From contig OX940862.1 of the NCBI GenBank assembly GCA_954871525.1, forward strand, positions 40,788,232 through 40,852,231: a stretch of DNA of 64,000 nucleotides, in the 5' to 3' direction. This DNA is from Parietaria judaica (lineage: Eukaryota; Streptophyta; Magnoliopsida; Rosales; Urticaceae). Below the pieces are notes generated by a model that was not told the DNA's origin, made no database searches, and saw nothing but the letters and a program-made list of their open reading frames with translations. This document shows positions 1-10,170 of this stretch, piece after piece; within the stretch, counting starts at the first letter, position 1; every line of letters starts with the position of its first letter. A program made the translations under genes and the position numbers.

Positions 1-329
1 AGCTGCTTCATACTTAATGCACTTCTAGTGAGTGTGACACACACACTTAATCCAGAACTACATCACTTAGTCACATTAATGACTTTATCCGATTAACGAG
101 CTCTCACTCAGTTAATCAAGTTACGGACATTTTAAGTTCATTTATTATGATTATTAATTCTTCCTTACATTGACTTGGTTGTGATAATAATAACATAATT
201 GCATCATTTGTGAAATATGGGACAAACATTCTATTTTACTCTACCATAAACTATAACTAGATTGACATAATAAGTAACATCTTTTATTCAACGACTTTGG
301 TCAAAATCTTTTACAATAAGGGAAAAGAC

Positions 330-1330
330 AGCTTATTTAAGGACACGTGTCCAACACCGAACCGCCAGACTCCACAAAGGCGTTAGGCCCAGCCCAAAGG
401 CGTTGCACGATGTCAACACCGTGATACCATCCCCAATAATGGCACTGTCTCCAACGATGGCACCGCCAGTGAACGTGGACTGGGTGCAACATTGTCCAAC
501 AATCGCAGAAAGAGATACGCGAGCTGAAGACGGCCCAAAACACCCAGCAGGGAGAGAGATAATTTTAATTATCTAGAGGGAGACAATAGAGTTCTAGAGA
601 GAAGGTCTGTGGAGAGAATATGTGAAATGAGGAGGAGATGTCTTTCATTTATAGGTAAACGGGTAACCATTTTCCTTGATTTGGGGTAACTAATGAAGAA
701 TATCCCATACTAATTGCACCTAAAAATGGTGCATTTCCCCTTGCCACAAAGGGTTTGTTGGCTCCTTGTCGTGGCATGGGGTCCGTTGATTGCTTCGTGG
801 CTCATCTGTAGCGTCCTCCAGGTGTTTGCGAGCTTGTATATTGAATTCTGAATCATGGGACCTTACGAGGATCATCATAGGCTCGGTTATTCTCATCGTG
901 TGCATTTATTGTGATATCCCTCGTGGATATTATCGACGAGGGTTAGGTCTTCGTCGAGGTGGCTTGTCGTCGATAAGGGTGTTCGTCCCCCAACCGAGGA
1001 GGCTTCTCGGCCCGACGAAAGAGGCTTGTCGTCCAAAAGGGAGGTTCTTCTTCGTTGTCTTAGTTCGTTGAGGACCTCAGGGGTCGTCAGATAGGCTCAT
1101 CGGGGACTCTCTTGGGTTATTGTTGCCTAGTCAAGTTCCTGAGTCAGCAGGAGTCTTATATGGTCTTCATCGCCTTGCTTTTTGGTGGGGAATTTTCTTG
1201 GGGTTATGATAACCTCGTCGGGTTGTCCGAACTGTCTCTTAGATGCGGAGTCCGTTCTTGAGCTCTATCTTCTGAGCCTTCGGGTTTCAAGCATCGCCAA
1301 ATGAATTGGATCTTGGGCTCTCAAGCGGTG
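330..1330 (-). repeat. Possible solo LTR remnant, gypsy-like
   Basis: This patch is much richer in GC than its surroundings and is full of short CGTCGAGG/GATGAGG-like words, the same style as the LTRs of the gypsy element at 33159-45378. A TATA-like stretch reads on the minus strand near 650. No matching second copy, clean TG..CA ends or target duplication was found, so this is a composition-based suggestion only. Confidence 0.25.
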
Positions 1331-2006
1331 ACTTGCTAACTGGCCTTAACTACCACAATATTACCCAATTTTTATATAATTCAAAAAATACACAATGTAC
1401 GAATCAAGGTCGGTTAGATTTTTGGCATGTCATATGCTGTTTAAATTTCAATTATTATGGCCAGAAATACGATACGTATGTGTCGTTTCTGTCCACAATC
1501 AAAAGCAAGAACGAAATTAAATTCTGTTCGCTACATTTTGTGTACGGACATTATTTGTCCCTATCAAAATAAAAATCGCCATTTATTTTGGTCGATGCCA
1601 AAAATTTGTCTTAACCATTGTGGTGTCACCAAAGGAAAACGACAATATTTTAATGGAAGAACAGACAAAAAACACCAGTTACAAACACTGAGACTAATTC
1701 ATGTGACAATCTTTATTACACTGCTTGATACTTTGTCGTTTAGTGGGAGATAATTCAGGTGACCAACAACGACTTTTCACTGCACAGATCTCGGAAGAAA
1801 TGAAAAAAAAAATCATTATTATTGTTTTTCAGATGAAATAATAAATATATATAGGCTACGTGTAACAACTGCATGTGTTGAAACACGTATAGATTAGAGA
1901 CACGTCTACGCTGTACAAAATCATTATATAAGAAATATCTATAATCATTTAAAGTGTTTTAGAACAAGCGTATTGTCCATTTTATTAAGAAGTAATTACT
2001 CTAAAT

Positions 2007-2189
2007 CAAGGTATTAAATTTCTCGAATATCCATCGACATGCCCATCGAAAATCTTTTTCCGAGGATATGCGAAACGATATATCCATCGACATATCCATC
2101 GACTTACTTATGAGATACACATCGACGAGCGATATATCCGTAGAATGAAAAGTGCGAAACGACATCGGCAAGCGGTATTTAAAACCTTG
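2007..2189. mobile_element. Short hAT-like MITE with 8-bp target duplication
   Basis: The 183-bp element begins CAAGGTATTAAAT and ends ATTTAAAACCTTG, so its ends are imperfect inverted repeats. It is flanked by exact copies of CTCTAAAT (1999-2006 and 2190-2197), an 8-bp duplication typical of the hAT superfamily. The interior repeats CATCGA/CGATAT words and has no ORF. The inverted end sequence (CAAGGTTTTAAATACCG...TTGCCGAT) closely resembles the right end of the 1.3-kb element at 46490-47788, so both probably belong to one family. Confidence 0.7.
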
Positions 2190-4765
2190 CTCTAAATTAT
2201 ATCATAATCTTTAATCTATATCATAAATTTTTTATGTTCAAATTAAACTTGCAAATAGATATTTTTGATAATATTTAATATTTAATTTTAATAAACATAT
2301 AATTATATTATATTTAAAAAATATATATTAATTTATAAAAAAAATAACGATATAAATATTTTTGAATCATTCAAAATTACAAACATATTTTTAAAACTTA
2401 AAAAAATAATACCAAAATATTTAAAGTGTTAAAAATTAAAATCTCGCTAGTTTTCATTAAGATATTAAGTGACACGTGTGACAGGCCGATGATGTTAGGT
2501 CCTCTATCCCATTTCGACCAGAATTTCATGTTTGCCGATATGTATCACCAAAGTTCTTTTCTTTCACAATATATAATGATTTAAAACATGAAAATTTAGT
2601 TGAAATGTTAATACACATACAGAGTTATCGCGCGTCTTTATTATTTGAGCAATTATAACCTAAAAGAATAACTAATATAATTTTTACTTTTTTTTATGGA
2701 AATATAATTTTTACTCTTTTTTTTTTTTTTTTAAGGAAATATAATTTTTACTTTTTACAATAACTAATAGAATTTGTAATTTTTACAGTAAGTATTTTTC
2801 CCTCTACTTTGTATTTTAAAAATATACTTATAATTTTGAATGAGTTGGGAGTATCTATACCACTACTCTCTTTTATGAATACTTTTTTCGTTAGTATTCT
2901 TATTATAGAAAATTTTGAAAAATGCAAGCATATAGATCAAATGATGAACCGAAATATTACACATTTATGCAGTGTTTGTGCGCGCGCACGTAACAGAATC
3001 CTCAGCTGCAAATAAATACTCCGGGATTGCCTCCGTATATAAAATGCTTAGCATGTATTTTTTTAAGTTTTAACAAAATAAATAAAGAATACAGATTGGA
3101 CAAATTAAATTTTCAATAGTTTTTAGACATTTAATTTTTATTAAACATCTTTCCGCCTTCTGCCCTCAGATATCTCATTGAAGACTTTAACCCATAAAAC
3201 AATATACTCTTAAATCTAGATTTTTGAAATTCAGATAATTATTTTGCCCTCTAAAGCAAGTATCTAAAAGAAAATGAAACCTGCCTAAGTTCCATGGAAA
3301 ATGAGATGCTAAGCTATGCAAAAACGAAGAGGATGTAAAAAGAAAGAAGACTACAACAAAATATAGAGCAAATTGGCTTCATTCTATTCATAATTATACA
3401 GCAAAATATAATGCATATATTCAGTCCTCTTAAACTAAGTGTTTCTCTTTCGTTTTCTTTCTTTAACTCTCGTTTATTGAAATTCGAGTCGCAAAGTTCA
3501 TATAGTAAAAGAGAAAATGAATGTCTATTCTTCTAATAATTATCATTTTTTTACCAGTAGAACAACTAACAAGTCTATAAGAATATAATACAGAAGCATA
3601 CTCTACAACAAAGACTATTTTACGTACTTCCGCAGTTCGACCCTATCCGTTTCGCAACTCGAACGACAGTTTTGACTGACGTGTAAGAGTCTTGATCATT
3701 TAAGCTTCAAAAACGCTATTTCACGACACAATTTAGCCATCATATAAACTTTAACTTCCATCGTGGAAACTACTATTGCGGCGTCGATTCTTTATTTTCT
3801 CATTCATAGAAACAATATATTCGCAGAAATCATGACCGGACTCGGGATAGAAATCAAAGCCAAACAACTAAGAACATTTTAACGATATACATGACGCCCT
3901 AGGACTATTAATTCGAGAGCTAGTCGGGAAAAACTCTCAAGATAAAAATCATGTTTTAGATATGTTGAATCAATGGTTAGGCAACAAGCTCATTTAGGAT
4001 CAGATTTTGCATATATTATTAGATCACCAAACAAACAGGTTTATTTGTTTGATGACCGTCCGATTAAGAGGAGGGCATAGTTACCATTTACGAGTGTCAC
4101 TCTTGATCAACAGCACTTGATCGGAGGGCCAATTGGTAACATCTACAGGGTCAAAATGGTCATGAAGATTATTATACAGTGGATAGCAGAATCATCATCT
4201 ATCATAAGCAAAAAAAACCGAACCGAATAAGAACAAATTATCAGGCTTGGGTTTCTGAGAAGCTCTTTGTGTTTCTGGTACATGATCCCAATCAACAGCT
4301 TTTTCTACAAATCTGCATTCCTCTAATGATCATTCACCAAAGAGGAACAAAACACAAGAACAAGAGGCACCATGAGAATATATCAATGAATTTTCAGTTT
4401 TTTTTTTTTTTTGAGATTTGGGTTTTCTCTTTTATTCTTTTTTATCTAGGAATCATGAATTTCTATGGAGAACCTTTGAGATCAGGTCAACAACGTTGAC
4501 AACTACGAGCACTTGGTGTCCAAATCAACTGCTTTCCAATCCAACCTAACCAAAGATATATAGAAGAGAGAATGAGATGGAAAAAATGTACAAGATGAAC
4601 AAACACTGTTAGCGAAACAGAACATGATAATATTATTATTCTCCATCAACTTCTTCACCCTTCTCCATCCCCACTTCTTCACCTCCAAGACCCAGATCGC
4701 AAAAAGTTTTTTTTTTTTTTTTTTTTTTTTTAGGGTTTTTCGCGGTTTTTCTTTTCTTCTTCTTC

Positions 4766-6862
4766 TCACCTTGGGCTCGAACCCAAGTACCCGAATTTAT
4801 CCGCCAACCCGTCGACAACCTCGTCGTCGCTACCCTTCTCAACGCTCTCGCTGAACAGCTCTTCCCAAAACCCGTCGTCAAGCTCCTCATCGCCGTCCTC
4901 CAGCGGCTCTACCACCTCTCCGCTACCATCCCGGAACTTGCCTTTCCCGAAGCCCTGCATTTCGAGCGCGAGCGCTTCTAGCTCCGACACACCGAAACTG
5001 CAGTCCCCGGAGTCCAGCGGCTCGGTCTTCACGCCGCTGGAGCTGCATTGTCCGCGCTCCAGCGGCCTCCTCCGCTTCTTGGTTATGGCCTCCTCGAGCG
5101 CCTTCCGCCGCTCCTTCTGCTGAACCAGCTGCTGCAAAAAAGCCGGGTTTTGCATGGCACGCGCCAAAAAGGCCATCATTTGTTGCTGCTTTATCTCAGT
5201 ACCTTTCAGTCTCTGCTCCATGGCTTGGACGCAGGCTCGTGTGATCTGCTGTTGCTGCCTGAGCTTGATGAGCTCCGTCATCCGCTCTTGCCGGTCCTGT
5301 CGCAGCCGGTCGATCTCGCCGTCGAGCCCGAAGCGGGCCGGCTCGACGCAAGGGACTAGAGTACTAACTTGTTGTTGATGATGATGGTGATGGTGAAGTA
5401 TCATCTGTTGATGCTGCTGCTGATGATTATGATGATTGTGTTGGTCTGAGAGAAATGGCTGCATGGAATTGGGTGTTCTTCTTCTTCTGATGGTCTTGAG
5501 AAGGTGTTTCTGGCCTCTGATGAAACCCTCGCTCGCGAATTCCCATCGGTCCGGGTCGATTTTCCGAAACCCCTGCGGAATCGGTAAAAGTGTTATAAAT
5601 CAAACACAAAATAGCAGCAAAATTAAGTAAGAGAAATCGGTAGTAAAATTAATAAACGGAGATACGAAATACTAAATACAAAAAGAAACGAACTCTCAAA
5701 TTCCGTCACTAAAACAGAAACTATAAAAATGGACGAGAGAAAAAAAAGACGGGTTAAAGACTTAAACTTTACTTAGGAGGTACGAAAAAGACTTGAGTTT
5801 GGGAGTCTAGTACACGGAACATGTCAAGAAAAGTATAGGGACAAGAATTTATGTGTACGTGTCTCTGTATTTTTGGCCCTCTAGTCCTTTTCACGGTGGT
5901 GATGACAGCCAAGTTAAAGAAACGACAAAAAAACGCAAGTGGAAGAGCAAATACTGGGAAAAACAACAGAAATTTTTAATGATGATGGCAGAGAAGAGCA
6001 GAGGTGTTCATGAACATTCCACAATAAATGCTCTGAGCTCAACACGAATTTAGAGAAATATAACCTTATTCCAGAATCTACATCAACTTTTGCAAATACA
6101 CAAAGAAACAGAACTGGGAATTTCTAAGAATATTGCAGTTTTTTTTAAGTGAAACTTGAGCTCAAACATGATTTATCATATAAGATTGAAAGTTGAAAGT
6201 CGAAACTGAATCAGCAAATATAATGATAGTAAATCAGATGATTAGAGAAACATTCCAGATTAATTAGCATTCTTACATATCCATATCCAAAACTTGTCAT
6301 TCAACTTAAAAAATAAACATAGTTTAAATCGTAATCAAAGTCTTAATTCCGCTTCCACTGTTTATTAAAAAAAAACTTTCCTAAAATCGTTTCCGAAAAC
6401 ATTTCCGATCGTAAACATCTGGATCTTCGTTGTCCAAAATGAAAGTCCGATTTGGATCTTCGTTGTCCAAAATGAAAGTCCGATTTGTATCTTCGCCATT
6501 CTCAATCGATCGATCAATCAATCAAGAGAGAGGGAGGGAGATGGACTCACGTAAGTATTGAGCTGCCTGACGAAGCTGGAGAAGTTGTTATGCTTGAAAT
6601 ACCTAGGCAGGAGATTGGCGGAGAACGAATGCGGATCCCAGACCACGAAGCTCGTCCCCGATTCGCCGCTCCACGACACGATCCTGTCCGTCGCGGGGTC
6701 GTCCACCATCTCGTACGTCTTCGTGAGGAACGGCGGCGGCCCGGCCTCGTGGAGCCCCTCCATCGGCGTCGGCGTCCCCGGAGACTCTCCTCCTCCTCCG
6801 CCGCCGCCGCCGCCACCGGAGGAGAACTCCTCCTTCACCACGTGGCTGTACATGTAATTCAT
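4766..6862 (-). CDS. HSFA6B: Heat-stress transcription factor, class A (HSFA6b-like)
   Basis: A nuclear factor that binds heat-shock elements as a trimer. Exon 1 is 6551-6862 and exon 2 is 4766-5572. The phase-0 intron interrupts the DNA-binding domain after RQLNTY (donor GTGAGT; acceptor CCGCAG before [12 protein letters not shown]), the conserved HSF position. The protein has 372 residues: a glycine tract (16-25), DNA-binding domain (about 41-134), a His/Gln-rich linker (about 149-173), HR-A/B coiled coil with class A spacing (about 186-255), basic KKRRRP (269-274), a SUMO-type VKTE (285-288), AHA activation motif [11 protein letters not shown] (336-346) and a C-terminal [10 protein letters not shown] like HSF export signals. 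The N-terminal [18 protein letters not shown]...QG and GYLGSS match HSFA6b better than HSFA2. The family and class A call are firm; A6b versus A2/A7 is likely. A run of about 25 A residues follows the stop. Confidence 0.93.
6421..6486. repeat. Two tandem 33-bp copies in the HSF intron
   Basis: The unit beginning GGATCTTCGTTGTCC occurs twice in exact succession (6421-6453 and 6454-6486), followed by a short third start. It lies within the single HSF intron, about 65 bp from the donor site. Confidence 0.9.
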
Positions 6863-7160
6863 CGTACTAGAAAAAGAAGCAGATTCGAATCAATTAGTCA
6901 ATCAATTGAGCGGTCTCGAAAGCCAAGCCAAGCCACCATTGATGAGCTTGGATTGGAAGGTTCTAGAGGGAGGGGAAAATGGGGAGAGAGTGAGTGCCAC
7001 ACAAGCTTCGGAAAGGGCTTTATAGGCAAGGCGTGGAAGGTACTGGAAGATCTATTGGGGCTCGGAGAGAGAGCACTGGGACCCACTCAGCTCTCTTATA
7101 CACCACGAAATTGATCTCCTCGCACGTGATTGGCCGGACAATGGGACCCACTCGTTATTG
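6863..7160 (-). promoter_or_regulatory. HSF promoter and 5' leader: TATA box, HSE, G-box, CCAAT
   Basis: Read on the minus strand, CTATAAAG (7018-7025) is a well-placed TATA box about 155 bp above the ATG. Farther upstream is CACGTG (7123-7128), a G-box/ABRE core, directly next to CCAAT (7129-7133). GAA-GG-TTC-TA-GAG at 6956-6968 fits a three-part heat-shock element but would lie in the 5' leader if the TATA box is right. Two more GAA half-sites lie at 7036 and 7046. The ABRE core fits the reported ABA regulation of Arabidopsis HSFA6b; use of these sites here is inferred. Confidence 0.5.
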
Positions 7161-7791
7161 GGCCTTCGCAATTTTAAGGGAAATTATTAAATTACCCCCG
7201 GGATATTTTACTTTATGTAGCGTTGGATAATATTATTAGATAAGGTACCGGAGATATAGGAGAGTAAATTTAGTTATTTTGGTTGACTATCTATAGTTGG
7301 AAATTATCGTTGATAATTATGTACTTGTTATTTTAACTTTATAATAAAAAAAATATTTGTGTAAATGGAGAAAATTATTTCGTTAAATGATATAGAGTTA
7401 TATTTTTGCTCAGCTTGTTTTGATAGTATAATGAGTAAACTAGATAGTTATAAATTTATGTAATTAACTAAAGATTTGTAGGAGAAACGTTCTACATAAT
7501 AAATAAAATAATAGTAAATAAATACAAAGTATATTAGAATGTGTAAGTAGTGAATATGTTTTTTAGAATATAATTATTTTTTATCTTTATAAAAATTAAA
7601 ATACCATTTTTAATTTAAAAGGAATATATTATAAATAATTAATTAAATATTATTTATATTTTCATGTTTTCATAATCAAAATGACTTTGGAATTAATGAG
7701 TTAACATATTCGAAAAAGAATTTTGAAATGATAAGTAAACTTAGTAAAGCATCATTGCCCCCTTAACTAATCATGATAATACTACCTCTTG

Positions 7792-8214
7792 CAGGGGCGG
7801 AGTCAGGATTTTGCCAAGAGGGGGCGAAAAAAATTAAGCCGGAATTTTTAGAATATAATATAATAAATAAAATATTTTTATAATTAATTTCTAATAATCG
7901 GTAAAATATTTAGTGATACAATTATACAATTACAAATATTATAGCTTAGTGTATAATAAAAGAATCTTTATATTAAGAGATGATTAATAATAAATATCAT
8001 AAATATTCAAAAAATGAATTTGATGGGAATTGAACCTTGGTCTTCAATGAGAGAGAGTTAAAAGAATAGTCACTACACCAGAGTATTAACTTTGTTTGGT
8101 GATGATACATTTAATATATATTAATAAATTGTAAATATTTATTCATTAAAAATCACGAATTTGAATCAAGTGGGGGCGGCCGTGCCCGCTCGGCCCTCAA
8201 TAAATCCGCCCCTA
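7792..8214. mobile_element. 423-bp non-autonomous hAT element (MITE)
   Basis: The ends are CAGGGGCGGAGTCAGGATTT and, at the other side, AATAAATCCGCCCCTA, which together form hAT-type terminal inverted repeats around GGGGCGGA. Exact 8-bp duplications ACCTCTTG flank it (7784-7791 and 8215-8222). The interior is AT-rich and encodes nothing, so it would depend on a transposase from elsewhere. Confidence 0.88.
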
Positions 8215-9062
8215 ACCTCTTGAAATATAAATTTTTCATCATTTTGCTTTTTGAACTAAAATTTTATTTTGTCAAAGTAAAATATACGATTATAGATTAT
8301 AGATTCAGTGAGTAAAATAATACAATGAAATATGCCGTGGACTATATAGACGCAAATAATAATAATAATAATACAAACGTAACTTAATATATTGATAAAT
8401 TTAAGGGATAAGTTGACTGAAAAATAAAATTCAAAAACTAACTCGTAGGGAGTGAAATTTAGTCTAAATTAAAAGCAATGATTTATTATATGACATGTTG
8501 TAATATTCTTGATATTAGAAAATAAGATTGAGCGAATATTCCCTCGTTCAACTTCCTTTTCGGCTTTAACAATGGACAATTAAAAAAAAATAGCAAATGT
8601 ACCAAACCCTAAACCAAAGGCCAAATCCATCAATTTAACTTTAATAAAATACTACAAATAATACGTGTAAAACATATTTAAGATCTTATAAAAAGTTACC
8701 ATTAGTGGATTAAGTGGAAGTTCCCGATATTTGACACGTAATACGATTCCGACTAGTGACTGAGAATTAAAAATTGGCTCAAAATCGATTATTGTACTTT
8801 GCTTTATATCCAACTTGGCAACTTGGCTGGCTAACCAATGAAATAAATAAATATTTATAACTCACAAATATCTAAGTCTCTTACAGGAATCTAAGTATTT
8901 TTTTTTAAGAGAAATCATACTAGATAACCACGTTCTAACGTTTAAATTACAATTTAACAAACGTGTTGTTTTAATTAGCAAAATAACCATTTTTAATGAT
9001 GTGGCATTTTAAATACAAAATTCATTCCTATATTGCCCTTTTTAAATTTTATTTAATTATTC

Positions 9063-9840
9063 ATTCCTAATATATTGGTTGGCTTATTCAACCCTCATTT
9101 TCTCTCTCTGATCGCTTTTTCAGATCCCCTTTTTTCTCCCTCTTTTGATATCTCTCTCACTCTCAAGACCAGAGCTTCCTTCAAGAACATCCCAGGTACT
9201 CTCTCTCTATTATCTCTATCTGATATGACTTTCATCACTTCTCTTTCCATTACATGTCTGATTCTTTATCGATCTCATAGTTTTTGGTGCAGATATATAC
9301 TCAGTGGAAAGTCTTCGAGGGATGGCAATGGCTTGGGAGGAACGGCGATGGAGGTGAAGTTAGAGAGGTCAGGCCATGGTCGAAGTGAGTTTTTCGTGTT
9401 TTATTGACTCGTTCTGGCAATTGCATGGTTTTTGTTTTTGGGGTATTGATTCTAAATATTTTCGAGGGTTAAGGATCGAATTTCGACTTGGAGTTTCCTT
9501 CCGAAAGGTATTTTATATCTGTTTTGAAACTAGCGGCGTATCTGAGATGTGCAGTGTTTTGACAAATATATCCATCTTTGTTCATACGTTTTGCAGGTGG
9601 TGAAGCATGAACGCATCGAATCGACTTTGGCCAAGGTTTGAGCTTTAATCTTCGACGGTGATCTACGGTCTTTTAATTTCGCGCTTTTCGGATTCGATTT
9701 TGTAGGAGAAGGAAATTCGGAGATAAGCTGAGAGGCGCTGGATATCGGAGTCTTGGAACAGAAAAATTGGGTCAGAGTGCGGCGGCAGCGTTAGCTCGAT
9801 GGCGATTTTTTACTCTGGTTTTGTTGTATAATTTCTGTAT
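9063..9840 (+). other. Possible spliced transcript unit without a long ORF
   Basis: The sequence looks like a gene start: a pyrimidine-rich CTCTCT leader, then short GC-richer segments separated by plausible introns. Candidate junctions are donor after 9194 (GTACTC) with acceptor near 9292, donor GTGAGT near 9385 with acceptor TTTGCAG near 9596, and donor after 9635 with acceptor TTTTGTAG near 9705. Joining the last segments leaves only about 22 codons open. It may be a non-coding RNA gene, a decayed gene or a captured gene fragment. No transcript evidence is available. Confidence 0.25.
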
Positions 9841-10170
9841 ATTAGAACTGTAAAAGTATGTTAATTATAAATGTATGTTAATTGGTTTTGTTGTGTAATT
9901 TTTGTTTATTCGTGTTTATACGAATTGTAAATGTATGTTAATTCGAAATATAAATGTATGTTAATTGGTTTTGTTGTGTAATTTCTGTTTATTGGTGTTT
10001 ATACAAATTGTAAGTGTATGGTAATTCGAATTGTAAATGTAGGTTTATTGGTTTATTCATGTAAGTGTATGTTAATTCGAATTGTAAATGCACGTTTATT
10101 GGTTTGTTCGAGTAAGTGTATGTTAATTCGAATTGTAAATGCACGTTTATTGGTTTGTTCGTGTAAATGT
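9838..10170. repeat. Degenerate minisatellite, about 51-bp and longer units
   Basis: Phrases such as GTAAGTGTATGTTAATTCGA and ATTGGTTTGTTCG recur in order. The last copies have a clear 51-bp period (about 10058-10165), and earlier copies have longer, less regular spacing. It directly follows the transcript-like stretch. Confidence 0.7.

Larger units (their letters stand above)
1..4500. other. AT-rich intergenic DNA without a recognisable gene
   Basis: No reading frame here resembles a known protein, and the short frames lack splice-supported extensions. The stretch holds a GC-richer LTR-like patch (about 330-1330), a 183-bp MITE (2007-2189), homopolymer T runs (about 2718-2732 and 4401-4413) and otherwise low-complexity AT DNA. 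Bases 3840-4170 have less biased composition but no frame that I recognise. Confidence 0.6.

Noticed and set aside
4179..4499. 106-codon frame downstream of the HSF gene
   Set aside because: AT-rich and phenylalanine-run composition, no domain, and it overlaps the T run below the HSF 3' end.
6485..7114. 209-codon plus-strand frame over the HSF start
   Set aside because: It mirrors the GC-rich HSF exon 1 on the other strand and reads through its promoter.
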